Positions 44,176 to 53,799 are shown, counted from the first letter of the stretch. The stretch: 64,000 nt of DNA from Stentor roeselii (GCA_006503475.1 RSEH01000105.1:86165-150164); one strand, 5' to 3'. Notes: a model not told the origin generated them from the letters alone. Made by a program: numbers and translations.

Positions 44176-47100
44176 CTAATTCGAGATATATAAACTAGTA
44201 GCAAATGCAATATCTCTCTGAATCAAATCCGCAGCGGTCTTCGCCTTTTTCTTCAAATTATGATCTCCCATAATAATCCCCGCTTCCACAAAGTTTCTAA
44301 GCAAGTCATGAACCCTTAAAATTCCCCTAACAATATTCCCTTCCTTAATACTCGTTTTGGCACAAATATCAACAAAACTCATTCCTTCCGCCCACAAAAA
44401 CACGATTTCAACCATGCTGATTTTTAATTCCTGATCAGTGATTTCAGAAGCAATTTGTTTTTCAATCTCAAATTCCTTCAAGTCCTCGACCAATCCTTTA
44501 ACAGCAGCGATGGAATTTTTCAAACCATCAGGCAAACCATCAGGAAGTTCATCCATTTTGGCCTTTTCCTCCGTGACAAAAACACTGACAGTTCCAGCGA
44601 TTTCAGCAGGTGAAATCTCAGCAAAAACTCCATTAAAAATAGCTTCAGTGATAACAAGATTATAAGGATTATTGAAAATTCCAAGCACTTTTCCTTTCAG
44701 CTGAACAACAAGGTTCAAGTTCAAACAATTGAACTTCTGCATTATTTCAATTCTCGATTCAGTTTCTTTTGAGCCAAGAAGGTCAGTCGAGTTTGAATCT
44801 TTCAAAAGTTTCTCTTGTTCCTGCTGTAGACTTACAATTCTTTCATGATTTCCCATCAATCGATGACGATCAACATGATATAAAAACTGATTTTCTCTTA
44901 ATCTTTCAACCATTTCATTTCTAAGTCCCGCATTTTGAAATTTCGCTTTAAACGACTGGTCAGTGCTGAGTACTCCAGAAGCTCGAGCAGTTTTAAAGTT
45001 CTCAAAAATTCCAGCAACAGTCTCTGCAGTGAAGTACCCTGCGGTCTTCACACTTTTTTCCTTTTGTTTCGGTAGAGGTGTCTGAAAGATCCAAAGGGTG
45101 GACTTTGCCGGGTTTTCCTTTCGAATTTCCCAGGTGCCCCCTGGGAACCGGTTTTGAAGTTTTAAAGTTCCAGAGTCGTCCATGAGGAGCAGAGCCCCTG
45201 ACAAGATAAGAGCTGGAACATTAGCAGAACCTGGAAGGACTACTTCAGAAAAACATCCAACTTTCACTTTTTTTCCGAATTGATCTGCCTGTTTGTTGAC
45301 TTCTACAAGTTCTTTAAGCTGATAAAGCATTTCATTGATTTTTTGACTTGTTTCTGAACTATCAGCGCCTAGTTCTTTTAAAGTCTTGTCGATTACGAGT
45401 AACTTGGTACTGACTGACTGACGACTGATGAAGTTTTGGTTTTCCATGAAACTTTTCTTCATGATTTCATTGATGTCCATGCCTTCTGTGTTCAAAACGT
45501 TTACTATTTGATTGTAACGGATTCGGAACTTGCTGAGAAGTTCTAAAGGTTTACTTTGAACGATTTTTTCTAGGTTGTGGATTGAAGGCAGTTTCCCTGC
45601 GTCTTTGAAAAACATGATCACTGTGCCTTTTGGGTCTTTTCCTCTTCTCCCTGCACGGCCGGACATCTGGGTGTACTCACCTGGCTGTAAGTAACGGTTT
45701 TCGCTCCCGTCGAATTTACGAAGCTCGCAGAAAACTACGGTTTTTGTTGGCATGTTTAAACCCATTGCGAAGGTTTCTGTTGCTACTAGAACCTTGATTA
45801 GACCTTTGCTGAATAGGATCTCGACGATTTCTTTTAGTATTGGAAGAACACCGCTGTGGTGGATACCGATACCTGAGTTTAGAAGTTTTGTTACTTGGAT
45901 TATCTGCGGAAGGTCACGGTCGACTGGGTTCAGTCTCTTCAAAGCTCTTGAAGTAAACTGATTAATAAAGTGTTTCTCAGTATCATTAATTAACGAAACA
46001 ATCGACAATTTCTCCGCTCTTTTATCAACTTTATCTCTAGAAAACGCAAAAATAACACAAGGCAGCAAGTCTTTTTTCTGCAAATCAAGAATCAAATCCT
46101 TATACTGCTGATCTTCCGACCTTGCAAATTTTTTCTTCGCTTTAAATTTTTTCCCCTTATCAAATTTTCCCTTTTCATTCATAGCTTTTTCCAAATCCCT
46201 TTTAGCCTGTTGATAGTTCTGCACATTAAGAGTTCCATCAGCATCAACAAGTTTAACAAATTCTCCAGAAACATAAACAAGATGTTCTAAAGGAACAGGT
46301 CTTTTATACGTGATCTGGACGAAAACCTTCTGATTTCTGACCCTTCCAACCCAATTAGAGAATTCCATATAATTCGGAACAGTGGCGCTAAGCATAACAA
46401 TCCTCACATGAGGGGGAAGCATGATCAAGACCTCTTCCCAGACAACTCCTCTTTCAGCGTCGTTGATATAATGGACCTCATCAAGTATGACCCACTCCAA
46501 GTCCCTGAGTCGACTTGAGTTATGATAAAGCATGCTTCTCAATATCTCGGTCGTCATGATCACACAAAATGAGTCCTCATCGACGCTAACATCGCCTGTC
46601 AAGATGCCGATGTCTCCGAATTGGTCTTTGAATTCACGGTACTTTTGGTTGCTTAGAGCTTTTATAGGACTCGTGTAAATCACTCGCGCCATTCTTTCAC
46701 GCGCCAAGGCAATCGCGTATTCAGCGACGACTGTTTTTCCTGCCGAGGTGTGCGCTGCAACGAATACGTTCTGTTTCTGCTCTAAACGCAAAATTGCACG
46801 CTTTTGGAAATCGTCTAAGTTGAAGGAGTATTTTATTGCTGGAGTTGGTACTTCTTCGTCGAAGGTCTTTAGGGATATTGTGTCTTCTATTGCGAAACGA
46901 GTGTCTGAATCGGAACTTAGGTTTGGAAGGACTAAACCCAGCTCTTCTTCTGAGTCGCAGGATTGAGAGGGCGATGGGATTGATGGAAGACTTGGGTTGA
47001 ACTCGGAGGACTCTAAGAATTCGATTGCTGAGCAGATCTCGCTTGGGCTGTCTTGGGATATCTCTTTTGATAACAATGAGTCTAGCTCTGACTCTGACAA

Positions 47101-47457
47101 AGGCTTACTTTTTATGTACGTTTGAAGGTGTTCTGAGTATTTTGAACCTTGCTTGATTGTATCTATTACTCGGTACGGCTTCTCGTATTGACGAATTGAG
47201 TTCCACTTATAGAAAAAATTTAAGTTATCATCGGAAAAGTCAAGAAAAAGTTCATAAGACCCGCCAACTGGCAAGTCTACATATTGATGACGTCCAGTCG
47301 ACAAAAACTTACTAAAAATTTCCTCAAATTTTCCAGATTCCGATAAAGTGCTCTCAATAGTTTCAAAATTATTCACAACAGCCGTTTTTTCCTTCCACTC
47401 TTCAATCTCAGCTCCCAACAAGTAAGCTTCCAAGTCTTCAAACGTGGCCTCAACCAT
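44176..47457 (-). CDS. SKI2: SKI2-like DExH RNA helicase (exosome cofactor)
   Basis: 1093 residues. The N-terminal ~200 residues carry the Ski2 N-arm (WNSIRQYEKPYRVIDTI). Motif I is AAHTSAGKTVVAEYA at ~232, motif II DEVHYINDAERG at ~323, and motif VI QMSGRAGRRGKDPKG at ~602. The C-terminal DSHCT domain includes VEIVFLWAEGMSFVDICAKT, EGNIVRGILRVHDLLRNFVE and IQRDIAFATSLYIS, close to Ski2/Mtr4. An N-arm Trp-rich segment and the FPGGTWEIRKENP-containing insertion favour SKI2 over MTR4. With SKI3/SKI8 it feeds mRNA to the cytoplasmic exosome. It is somewhat shorter than yeast or human SKI2 (around 1250 residues), mainly at the N-terminus. Start context ATAAATGG. Confidence 0.9.
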   Translation of the reverse strand: MVEATFEDLEAYLLGAEIEEWKEKTAVVNNFETIESTLSESGKFEEIFSKFLSTGRHQYVDLPVGGSYELFLDFSDDNLNFFYKWNSIRQYEKPYRVIDTIKQGSKYSEHLQTYIKSKPLSESELDSLLSKEISQDSPSEICSAIEFLESSEFNPSLPSIPSPSQSCDSEEELGLVLPNLSSDSDTRFAIEDTISLKTFDEEVPTPAIKYSFNLDDFQKRAILRLEQKQNVFVAAHTSAGKTVVAEYAIALARERMARVIYTSPIKALSNQKYREFKDQFGDIGILTGDVSVDEDSFCVIMTTEILRSMLYHNSSRLRDLEWVILDEVHYINDAERGVVWEEVLIMLPPHVRIVMLSATVPNYMEFSNWVGRVRNQKVFVQITYKRPVPLEHLVYVSGEFVKLVDADGTLNVQNYQQAKRDLEKAMNEKGKFDKGKKFKAKKKFARSEDQQYKDLILDLQKKDLLPCVIFAFSRDKVDKRAEKLSIVSLINDTEKHFINQFTSRALKRLNPVDRDLPQIIQVTKLLNSGIGIHHSGVLPILKEIVEILFSKGLIKVLVATETFAMGLNMPTKTVVFCELRKFDGSENRYLQPGEYTQMSGRAGRRGKDPKGTVIMFFKDAGKLPSIHNLEKIVQSKPLELLSKFRIRYNQIVNVLNTEGMDINEIMKKSFMENQNFISRQSVSTKLLVIDKTLKELGADSSETSQKINEMLYQLKELVEVNKQADQFGKKVKVGCFSEVVLPGSANVPALILSGALLLMDDSGTLKLQNRFPGGTWEIRKENPAKSTLWIFQTPLPKQKEKSVKTAGYFTAETVAGIFENFKTARASGVLSTDQSFKAKFQNAGLRNEMVERLRENQFLYHVDRHRLMGNHERIVSLQQEQEKLLKDSNSTDLLGSKETESRIEIMQKFNCLNLNLVVQLKGKVLGIFNNPYNLVITEAIFNGVFAEISPAEIAGTVSVFVTEEKAKMDELPDGLPDGLKNSIAAVKGLVEDLKEFEIEKQIASEITDQELKISMVEIVFLWAEGMSFVDICAKTSIKEGNIVRGILRVHDLLRNFVEAGIIMGDHNLKKKAKTAADLIQRDIAFATSLYISN

Positions 47458-47483
47458 TTATGAGAGATTAGTAAATAATTCAA

Positions 47484-48443
47484 ATGGAGGATATGAAAAT
47501 GACTGAAAAATTGATTCCATCTCACAGACAAAGACCTCAGCAGAAATTTTTCTGGATGAGAAAAACTCTGGACAACTCTCCAAAGCGCTTAAAAATTTAT
47601 AAAGTTCTTTTAGGAGTTTTCGTCATTTCTCACTTCTTTTTGGCCTTTGCAGTGTTTACAGTAAGTGAAATTTAGCTTGGGAAAGACGGGAATTGCTTTA
47701 GAATTTCTTTGTATTCTTTGTTTTTATTGACTTTTGAGTTTTTTGCCTTGTCGTTGTTTATGGTTGGCGTCATTTTATACGACTTTTGTAATCTTGCTTT
47801 TAATTTCGCTGTATGGCAAAGGTCTGCTATTGGAAGGATATTGAGGAATACTTTGGTTTCTTTGTTGTTGTTCATTTTTATGATCATGTGTTTGATGAAT
47901 TCTGAAGTAGTAGGTGAAAAACTGAACTTTTATAATATTTGGGAAATCAGCTGTCCTTTGATAGTCCTATTATTACTCTCAGGTATCAAATTGATATTGA
48001 TAAAAGGGAAAAATTCCGTGATATGGATCTGGATTTGCATTTGGGTTTTAATTCAAGTGATTCTTCTAGTAGTTCAAATTGATTTCAAAGTAAATCTTGA
48101 CAACATCCTCCTAATCTCACCTCTAATAATGATCTCCTTAGGAATATCAATAAACTCATTACTCAAGATAAGCACTCAACTATCCCAAAGTCTTGCCGGT
48201 ACCTACTCCTCATTAAGTTTCGCATTGTATCTAATAGTAAAACTATGCATTTGGGAAGATTTACTAGAAGACACTCTTTATTACCAAAGTTCAAGTCTTC
48301 TCGGTTTTCTTCTTCTTTACTTTTTTTTCAGTACAAAAATCGGCGATTTCGTATTCGACATAATCTTCGGCCACCTAGAAACTGACTACTTCCACTACAT
48401 CAACCCACCAGTCAAGAGTGGAATCAGGTCATCCACAACCTAA
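47484..48443 (+). CDS. Multi-pass membrane protein, 314 aa, two exons
   Basis: Exon 1 is 47484-47660 and exon 2 is 47676-48443. The N-terminal 38 residues are basic and cytoplasmic-like; then about eight hydrophobic segments follow (for example VLLGVFVISHFFLAFAVFT, LFLLTFEFFALSLFMVGVIL, LIVLLLLSGIKLILI, WIWICIWVLIQVILLVV), ending with a short polar tail. It could be related to TMEM185-type proteins, but no signature residue pattern supports this. 26 nt separate its ATG from the SKI2 ATG. Confidence 0.8.
47661..47675 (+). other. 15-nt intron (phase 0) of the membrane-protein gene
   Basis: GTAAGTGAAATTTAG, A at position 10. It joins the first transmembrane helix exon to the rest. Confidence 0.9.
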
Positions 48444-48483
48444 ACCATTCAAATTAACTACTTAAATACAAATTAGTTAACTA

Positions 48484-48813
48484 TCAATAAAACCTCTCTA
48501 AACTCGAGTTTCGGTACCTGTTGACAGAACATCTCCTAAACCTCAATTTTTTCCGGCACCTACTTTCATTTAAAGTCTGTTTATTGATTAAATCAACACT
48601 ATCAAAAGGAACTTTCAACACAAAAACGCCAAAATCAACAGAAGACGTTCGATTTTTTAAATATTGGTGAATGTTGACGTTCTTTGGGCTTCCTTCTTTA
48701 CTTTTTGGAGGAGTAGGAGCTCTTGGTTTGAAAGGAGAGATGAACCTTTCACGATAGACATCAAAAGAACTGAGCTCATCATAAAACTCATCAATTAAAA
48801 GAGACCTTTTCAT
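48484..48813 (-). CDS. Small basic protein of unknown function, 109 aa
   Basis: Not recognised. Contains FKPRAPTPPKSKEGSPKN (possible phosphosites or SH3-type Pro-rich) and an Arg-rich C-terminus (CRKKLRFRRCSVNRYRNSS). 40 nt from the convergent membrane-protein gene and 46 nt between ATGs of the divergent RING gene. Confidence 0.6.
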   Translation of the reverse strand: MKRSLLIDEFYDELSSFDVYRERFISPFKPRAPTPPKSKEGSPKNVNIHQYLKNRTSSVDFGVFVLKVPFDSVDLINKQTLNESRCRKKLRFRRCSVNRYRNSSLERFY

Positions 48814-48859
48814 GTTTATATTCTTTCAAATCATTATTTCTTAGCTTGTAATTCGATAA

Positions 48860-49582
48860 ATGGACCCCAACAACCCAGACGCTCATATATTTGATGATTT
48901 TTTCTTGTTCTTCGAACAAAGCAACTTGTCACAGCCTCCTAGTCTTGAAAGGTCTTTTAACTTTTCCCCTGAAGTTAGAGAACTGCCGATTAAACGAAAT
49001 TCTGCCTTCAAATCTTCTGGACATCCTTTAAACTTGTTTTTGTACCCCCCGGCTGAAGAATTTATCTGCAGGATGTGTGAAAAGGTGGTTAAAAAACCAC
49101 TTGAATGCAAGAAATGTGGATCACTTTTTTGCACTCCTTGTGTTTCGGAGGTAAACCCATTCAATGCTTCTAGTAAATTGAACTGCTCGGTCTGCAAGAC
49201 TGCAACCAACGCAAAAATCCCAAGTCACTTGCTATTAAGAATAATATCCGAGCAAAAAATCCGATGCAAAAATGAAGATCTCGGATGTGAATCCATTTTC
49301 AATCTCGGAGACATACAAAAGCACGACATTATCTGTCCTTACCGCCAAGTAATCTGCCAGAACTACGAAGTCTGCAAGAATAAAGGTTTCTTAAAAGATT
49401 TCAAAGAAAGCACAACTCCAAGCAGGATTTACTCAAGACCTCGAGGACCAAGTGTCAAAGTTTTTACCTGTTCTCAGGAATGTTTTAAAATCTTCGCTTT
49501 TAAAGAAATGGTTGAAGGAAAGCAAATATCAGAAGCTTTGAAAGAGTATTATGAGATTTTAAATAAAAAGACTAGTGATTGA
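48860..49582 (+). CDS. RING plus TRAF-type zinc finger protein, 240 aa
   Basis: RING-type finger CRMCEKVVKKPLECKKCGSL, then FCTPC and CSVC, at residues ~71-112. A TRAF-type zinc finger follows (RCKNEDLGCESIFNLGDIQK, then H...CPYRQVIC, then C). This is the arrangement of TRAF-like/SIAH-like E3 ligases; no MATH domain is present. The N-terminal 65 residues are polar, and the C-terminal ~50 are helical. Start context ATAAATGG; intronless. Confidence 0.83.
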   Translation: MDPNNPDAHIFDDFFLFFEQSNLSQPPSLERSFNFSPEVRELPIKRNSAFKSSGHPLNLFLYPPAEEFICRMCEKVVKKPLECKKCGSLFCTPCVSEVNPFNASSKLNCSVCKTATNAKIPSHLLLRIISEQKIRCKNEDLGCESIFNLGDIQKHDIICPYRQVICQNYEVCKNKGFLKDFKESTTPSRIYSRPRGPSVKVFTCSQECFKIFAFKEMVEGKQISEALKEYYEILNKKTSD

Positions 49583-49602
49583 GAATTGATCAGTTTAAGG
49601 AA

Positions 49603-50247
49603 TTAATATTTTTTTGATAGACTTTCGTTGAATAAGGTTCTTTGAAATTTCTTGTTTTTTACTTCTGGGCTTGATTCTCGTAGGTTTAATTGAAAAGTCA
49701 TCAGGGTGTTCCAGTCTGATCCAGGAAGGACTTTGTTCAGTGCATCCATCTTGCAGCAGAATGTAATGAAATCGATTTTTTGGTCAGTTGAGTTCAAGTC
49801 GATTAGAAGAGGTAGAAGAATTCGGCAGACTCGGTGTTTTAGGTCGATGCAGGACATTGTCTCTTCAGAGATCGTTTCGAAAGGAGTTAAAAATTGGAAA
49901 ATTTTTTTGTATTGTGAGAGTTTTTGAGTGTTTTTCTTGCGAGATGGACTGTTTGAACGAGAGTTTCGATTTGCAGGCTTTTGATCTAAACTGGATCTGG
50001 TCATCAGATCAAAGTTTCCAGTATCAACCCGATCTCCTCCCTTTTCCAAATTAATCATTTCTTGTATCCTCTTTTCAATTTCCTTCTCAATAAGTTTAAC
50101 ATAACCCTGATTCAATTGATTAACCTTCCCAAATTCTTCAGCAAGTAAGCAAGGTTCATCATTTTCAAAAACTTGCATCAACCCATGTTTATCATCCCAA
50201 ACTACATCAAGTGTAAAAACATGTTTTCCTCTCCATAATTCTTGCAT
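49603..50247 (-). CDS. PFU-like/ubiquitin-like domain protein, 214 aa
   Basis: The N-terminal ~60 residues (KHVFTLDVVWDDKHGLMQVF, then ENDEPCLLAEEFGKVNQLNQ) have the pattern of a PFU/ubiquitin-like module (beta hairpin, D.P..LA..F...N.L). The middle is polar and the C-terminal ~100 residues are helical (LKHRVCRILLPLLIDLNSTD). The frame extends upstream to 50325 without an ATG and across the divergent RING gene; the first ATG is at 50247, leaving 27 nt between ATGs. Function not assigned. Confidence 0.7.
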   Translation of the reverse strand: MQELWRGKHVFTLDVVWDDKHGLMQVFENDEPCLLAEEFGKVNQLNQGYVKLIEKEIEKRIQEMINLEKGGDRVDTGNFDLMTRSSLDQKPANRNSRSNSPSRKKNTQKLSQYKKIFQFLTPFETISEETMSCIDLKHRVCRILLPLLIDLNSTDQKIDFITFCCKMDALNKVLPGSDWNTLMTFQLNLRESSPEVKNKKFQRTLFNESLSKKY

Positions 50248-50274
50248 TTCTAAAGCCCCTATAAAAACCGCGGT

Positions 50275-51246
50275 ATGAACTACGAAGCTCCATCTTGTGC
50301 AGTGTGTCTTTTGGACCTGTCTCAAAACCTTTCAACAATTCCTTGCGGACACGTTTTTCACAACGAGTGTATTCTTCAATGTCAGTTGAATGGCAATAAA
50401 GTTTGTCCCTTTTGCCGAGCGAAGTTCACTCAAAAAAACATTCACCAGATCCAGTTTCTTTTAACTGAAGTAAAAAAAATCGACCAGCTTCTCGGTTTAA
50501 ATGAAAAAGAAAGTAATGATATTGAAAAAGTGAAAGAAAAACTCGCTTCAGCAGCTCAAGAAATCGTTTTTTATCAGGGAAAAATTAAACAACTTGAAGA
50601 AAGTTTCTGTGGAAAAGTAAAAAAACTTGATGAAAGTCAGAAAGAAGTGGAAGGATTAAAGGAACATATAAAAAATATTGAAGAAAAATACTGTAGCTTG
50701 ACGAGAAGGCTTCATGAAGAAACTGCGGATAAGGAAAAGTATAAAAATTTGTTTTCAAGTGATCATGTTAAACTTTTACAAGCGGAGGATAAACTTGTGA
50801 AACTTGAAAGTATTGAGAAACTTATAAATGATATTCAAAATAAACATTCTTCTGTGTTGTGGGCTAATAGCGCCAGGGAATCTTTGCCTGTGGAAGATCA
50901 GGCAAGTCAGTTTTATAGTGCTTTACTTATCTCGACTACTCATCTTAGAACTATTGAAACTGAATACAAACAGCTTAAGGATCAAATCAGGATATTCAAT
51001 GATGAAATTCAGAATGTTAAAAAAGCAAACTCTGCACTTAGGAAGGAAAATGAAAGGCTTGTGAATGTTGCTCAGGAAAATCTTGGAGAAGGGAAAAGAA
51101 GTCCTTCTCTTGCTGGGATTGAAGTTGGGGTTGTTAAAAAGGAAATGAAAAATGGACTTTTTGATTTGAATCTTGTGGTTGGTTGTTCTGATGTTAATAT
51201 GACTGCACCTAAGAAAACTTTGTCGTTTTTAGGTAGGAAGAAGTAA
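50275..51246 (+). CDS. RING/coiled-coil E3 ligase, TRAIP-like, 323 aa
   Basis: An N-terminal RING-H2 finger at residues 8-49: CAVCLLDLSQNLSTIPCGHV, then FHNECILQC, then CPFCRAKF. It is followed by a long coiled coil (60-270) and a short C-terminal tail ending KKTLSFLGRKK. This RING plus coiled coil plus basic aromatic tail matches TRAIP (NOPO), an E3 that acts at stalled replisomes; the tail may be a degenerate PIP-box. A different RING/coiled-coil family cannot be excluded. Confidence 0.8.
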   Translation: MNYEAPSCAVCLLDLSQNLSTIPCGHVFHNECILQCQLNGNKVCPFCRAKFTQKNIHQIQFLLTEVKKIDQLLGLNEKESNDIEKVKEKLASAAQEIVFYQGKIKQLEESFCGKVKKLDESQKEVEGLKEHIKNIEEKYCSLTRRLHEETADKEKYKNLFSSDHVKLLQAEDKLVKLESIEKLINDIQNKHSSVLWANSARESLPVEDQASQFYSALLISTTHLRTIETEYKQLKDQIRIFNDEIQNVKKANSALRKENERLVNVAQENLGEGKRSPSLAGIEVGVVKKEMKNGLFDLNLVVGCSDVNMTAPKKTLSFLGRKK

Positions 51247-51291
51247 GTGTTGTTTGGTCTAGTTTTATCTGGATAATCGTTAATTATAAAC

Positions 51292-53799
51292 TTAAAAATG
51301 ATCAAAACTAAACTTGAATTTCAATAAACTCAAAAAATGCTTTCTAAGTTCCACATCATTCGACCTTATCTCCACTTCGGCTTCATTTTCCTTTCTTTTA
51401 ATTCTGATCAAAGCAAAAACGAATTGACTAAGATAAAAAAACACGAAAAACTCTCGAGAACTGAGGGTTTCTAGCTGCTCATTGTTTAAAATTTCGACAT
51501 TCTTTCCAAATTTCAGCATATTTGGATGAAACTTGTGTCGATCACAAGGTAGTTTATGATTTTCTCCTGCAAAAACTAGTTCCTGCCATTCCTGAGTGAT
51601 TGAAGATGTCTGAAACTCAAGAGAACGAGAAAATTGGCAGAAGTTCAAAGGAAATTTCAAGTTGAGGTTAAAATCTTCATTTTGCTTCGAGTATTTAATG
51701 AGAAGTCTAGGAAAAACAGAACTATATTTCAAGAGTTTTCCAGTCACAGTAAAAGTAAATGTTTTACCTGTTTCAAGTGATTCTAATTCATTTGGTTCTA
51801 TTTGAACCTCGAAACATTCACTTTTAAAAGCAAGTTTTATTGAAGAGATATGATCTCCATGATTAACCAAGTCACAGCTAAACTTCACCTTTGAAGACTG
51901 ACGTTTTACCAAAAACCCAATTCGAATCTGCAAATCCTCAAACAAAACACCTGAACCATCACCAAAAACCCTCGAAAACATTTTTTCATTATCACAAACT
52001 TCCTCAACAGCATCATTCACCTTAAAAACCCTTTCATTTTTCTCTAAAACATTTTCAATTCCCAATAAATTCCTAAAAACATGAAATTCTTCACATTCCT
52101 TTTCCTTCGAAAACAAAAGTTCCCTTGTTTTATTCAAAGAGTCCTCAAGTGCCTGATTCCTTGACAGCAAATTTTGATTTTGAATCTGAAGGTTTAAAAT
52201 AATTTCATCTTTTTCCCGAAGAGCCTCTTGAAGGGAATTGTTGGGAATTATTGCATCTGGCTTTCGGGGAGTTTGAGAAATACTTTTTCGACTTTCAGAG
52301 ACTTGACTCGCTAGACCTTCAGAAGGACTTGAAAAAATTGGAAGAAGGTCGAATGGGTTAGAATTTTGAGTTTGAAATGAGGGGAAAAAATCGGGGAAGA
52401 CTGTCCGGGTCGCAGGTTTAGAAGATGGAATTATTTCAAGGTCAAGGATGTCGTCGAATATGTTGAAAGGTTTTGGATCTTGAGTTTTGACTGGTTCGGG
52501 AAGATTGGATTTTAAGGGAAATTTTAGAGGTTTTGAAGGAATTTCTGAAGAATTTTCGAAATTTAAATGGACTTCTGGAGGTTTTGAGAGTACCTTTGTA
52601 GAATTTTCAAAGTTTAAATTAGTTTCTGAAGGTTTTGAGAGTATCTTTGTAGGATTTTCCAATTTTAATTTTATTTCTGGAGGTGTTGGTAGTACCTTTG
52701 TAGAATTTTCCAATTTTAATTGAGTGTCTTCAGGTTTCAATACTTTAACAGGGCTCTGTTTTTCCTCAGTTATTTTTTTTTCCTCATAAATTCCAACTCT
52801 TTTCCCAATATCTTGACTTCCAGAGTCTTTTTTTTTTATCCCCAATTTTTTTTCCACTTCTCCAGATTGTTCAATAAGACTCTTCCTCTTCCAATCTTCA
52901 AATTCTCCTAAAGCATCATTCCCAATACTCACTCTATCAAGATTTTTCCCTTTATTCTCAAAATCCTGTTCAATTTTCACATTCCCAGTAAAAAACTTTC
53001 CACTGATCTCGATCTTAACCCCTTCTTTCCATTTCCCATCCTTTTCCAAACATTCAATTCGATTAATCCTATCATTAATCCCAAAAGCTCTTTCAACAGC
53101 AACAGGGTCATTTTCATCACTAATTTTATTCAAAACATATAAAAAGTGTTCTTTTAAATCCTGAATTTCTTTCATCAGTTCCAAAGCCGAGTCACTTTTC
53201 AAGTCTTCCAAGTTCTCAACAAGTGTCAAGATATTTTCAAGATATTCAAAAAGTTGCAAGTCCGGCATGATTTTTTTCGAAGTTTTCAATGAAACCTTTG
53301 AAGGACTGGAAGTTTTTGACTCGAGTGGTGGGAAGTTCACTTTTGACTTCAGCTGAAGAAAGGTCTTTTCGAATAAAGAGGATTCGCCGTAGTTGGCTTT
53401 AGTGAAGGTCTTTCCCCAGATTTGGATGTAGTTTAAGAGATGAGATAAAAATAACTCGGAGTTTGACTTGTTTTCTAAGGAACGACTTGAATCGTGGAAA
53501 ATGTTTTCTGAACGTTTTAAGGATAAAGTTGATAAACGCTTTAGGATTTTTTCTTGGGAGAAGAGGATGAAGGGAAGGATTTTTAGCATTAGACAGTCGT
53601 GGAATAGGTCAAGTGCTAGCAACTTTTGAAGAGGGTTGTGCTTTTTTTCTTTGATGATTTTTTTGATTTCTGAGATTATTTCTTTTATGGCTTTTTCGTT
53701 GCTTGTTTTTACGGATTCTTTCACCCAGAAACTGTTGTCTTTGAACCTTTGGCTGGATTTGCAGGTGTTTTGGACGAGTTCTGAGGGAGTGCTTGCCAT
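51292..53799 (-). CDS. VHS-like domain plus alpha-adaptin appendage-like adaptor, 835 aa
   Basis: The N-terminal ~165 residues are an all-helical domain resembling VHS/ENTH (AIKEIISEIKKIIKEKKHNP, LQKLLALDLFHDCLMLKILP, then IQIWGKTF). Residues 362-429 are four perfect-length 17-aa repeats (KLENSTKVLPTPPEIKL type). The linker holds acidic, Asp/Leu-rich peptides (DDILDLEIIP; NPFDLLPIFSSP) that resemble clathrin- or appendage-binding motifs. From ~610 a beta-sandwich (IRIGFLVKRQSSKVKFSCDL) and a platform subdomain FPLNFCQFSRSLEFQTSSIT, then QEWQELVFAG, match the alpha-adaptin appendage (LP...NKF......FF.RWK.L). So it looks like a GGA-type clathrin adaptor fused to an AP-2-type ear. No GAT domain was evident. 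Confidence 0.7.
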   Translation of the reverse strand: MASTPSELVQNTCKSSQRFKDNSFWVKESVKTSNEKAIKEIISEIKKIIKEKKHNPLQKLLALDLFHDCLMLKILPFILFSQEKILKRLSTLSLKRSENIFHDSSRSLENKSNSELFLSHLLNYIQIWGKTFTKANYGESSLFEKTFLQLKSKVNFPPLESKTSSPSKVSLKTSKKIMPDLQLFEYLENILTLVENLEDLKSDSALELMKEIQDLKEHFLYVLNKISDENDPVAVERAFGINDRINRIECLEKDGKWKEGVKIEISGKFFTGNVKIEQDFENKGKNLDRVSIGNDALGEFEDWKRKSLIEQSGEVEKKLGIKKKDSGSQDIGKRVGIYEEKKITEEKQSPVKVLKPEDTQLKLENSTKVLPTPPEIKLKLENPTKILSKPSETNLNFENSTKVLSKPPEVHLNFENSSEIPSKPLKFPLKSNLPEPVKTQDPKPFNIFDDILDLEIIPSSKPATRTVFPDFFPSFQTQNSNPFDLLPIFSSPSEGLASQVSESRKSISQTPRKPDAIIPNNSLQEALREKDEIILNLQIQNQNLLSRNQALEDSLNKTRELLFSKEKECEEFHVFRNLLGIENVLEKNERVFKVNDAVEEVCDNEKMFSRVFGDGSGVLFEDLQIRIGFLVKRQSSKVKFSCDLVNHGDHISSIKLAFKSECFEVQIEPNELESLETGKTFTFTVTGKLLKYSSVFPRLLIKYSKQNEDFNLNLKFPLNFCQFSRSLEFQTSSITQEWQELVFAGENHKLPCDRHKFHPNMLKFGKNVEILNNEQLETLSSREFFVFFYLSQFVFALIRIKRKENEAEVEIRSNDVELRKHFLSLLKFKFSFDHF
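52513..52716 (-). repeat. Coding tandem repeat, 4 x 51 bp (17 aa)
   Basis: Four units with consensus (K/N)(L/F)ENSTK(V/I)LSKPPE..L lie end to end in the adaptor's linker. The fourth is the most divergent. All are exactly 17 codons, so the frame is kept. Confidence 0.85.

Noticed and set aside
50248-50325. Upstream extension of the PFU-like protein
   Set aside because: It would overlap the RING domain coding sequence of the divergent gene, and there is no ATG before 50247.
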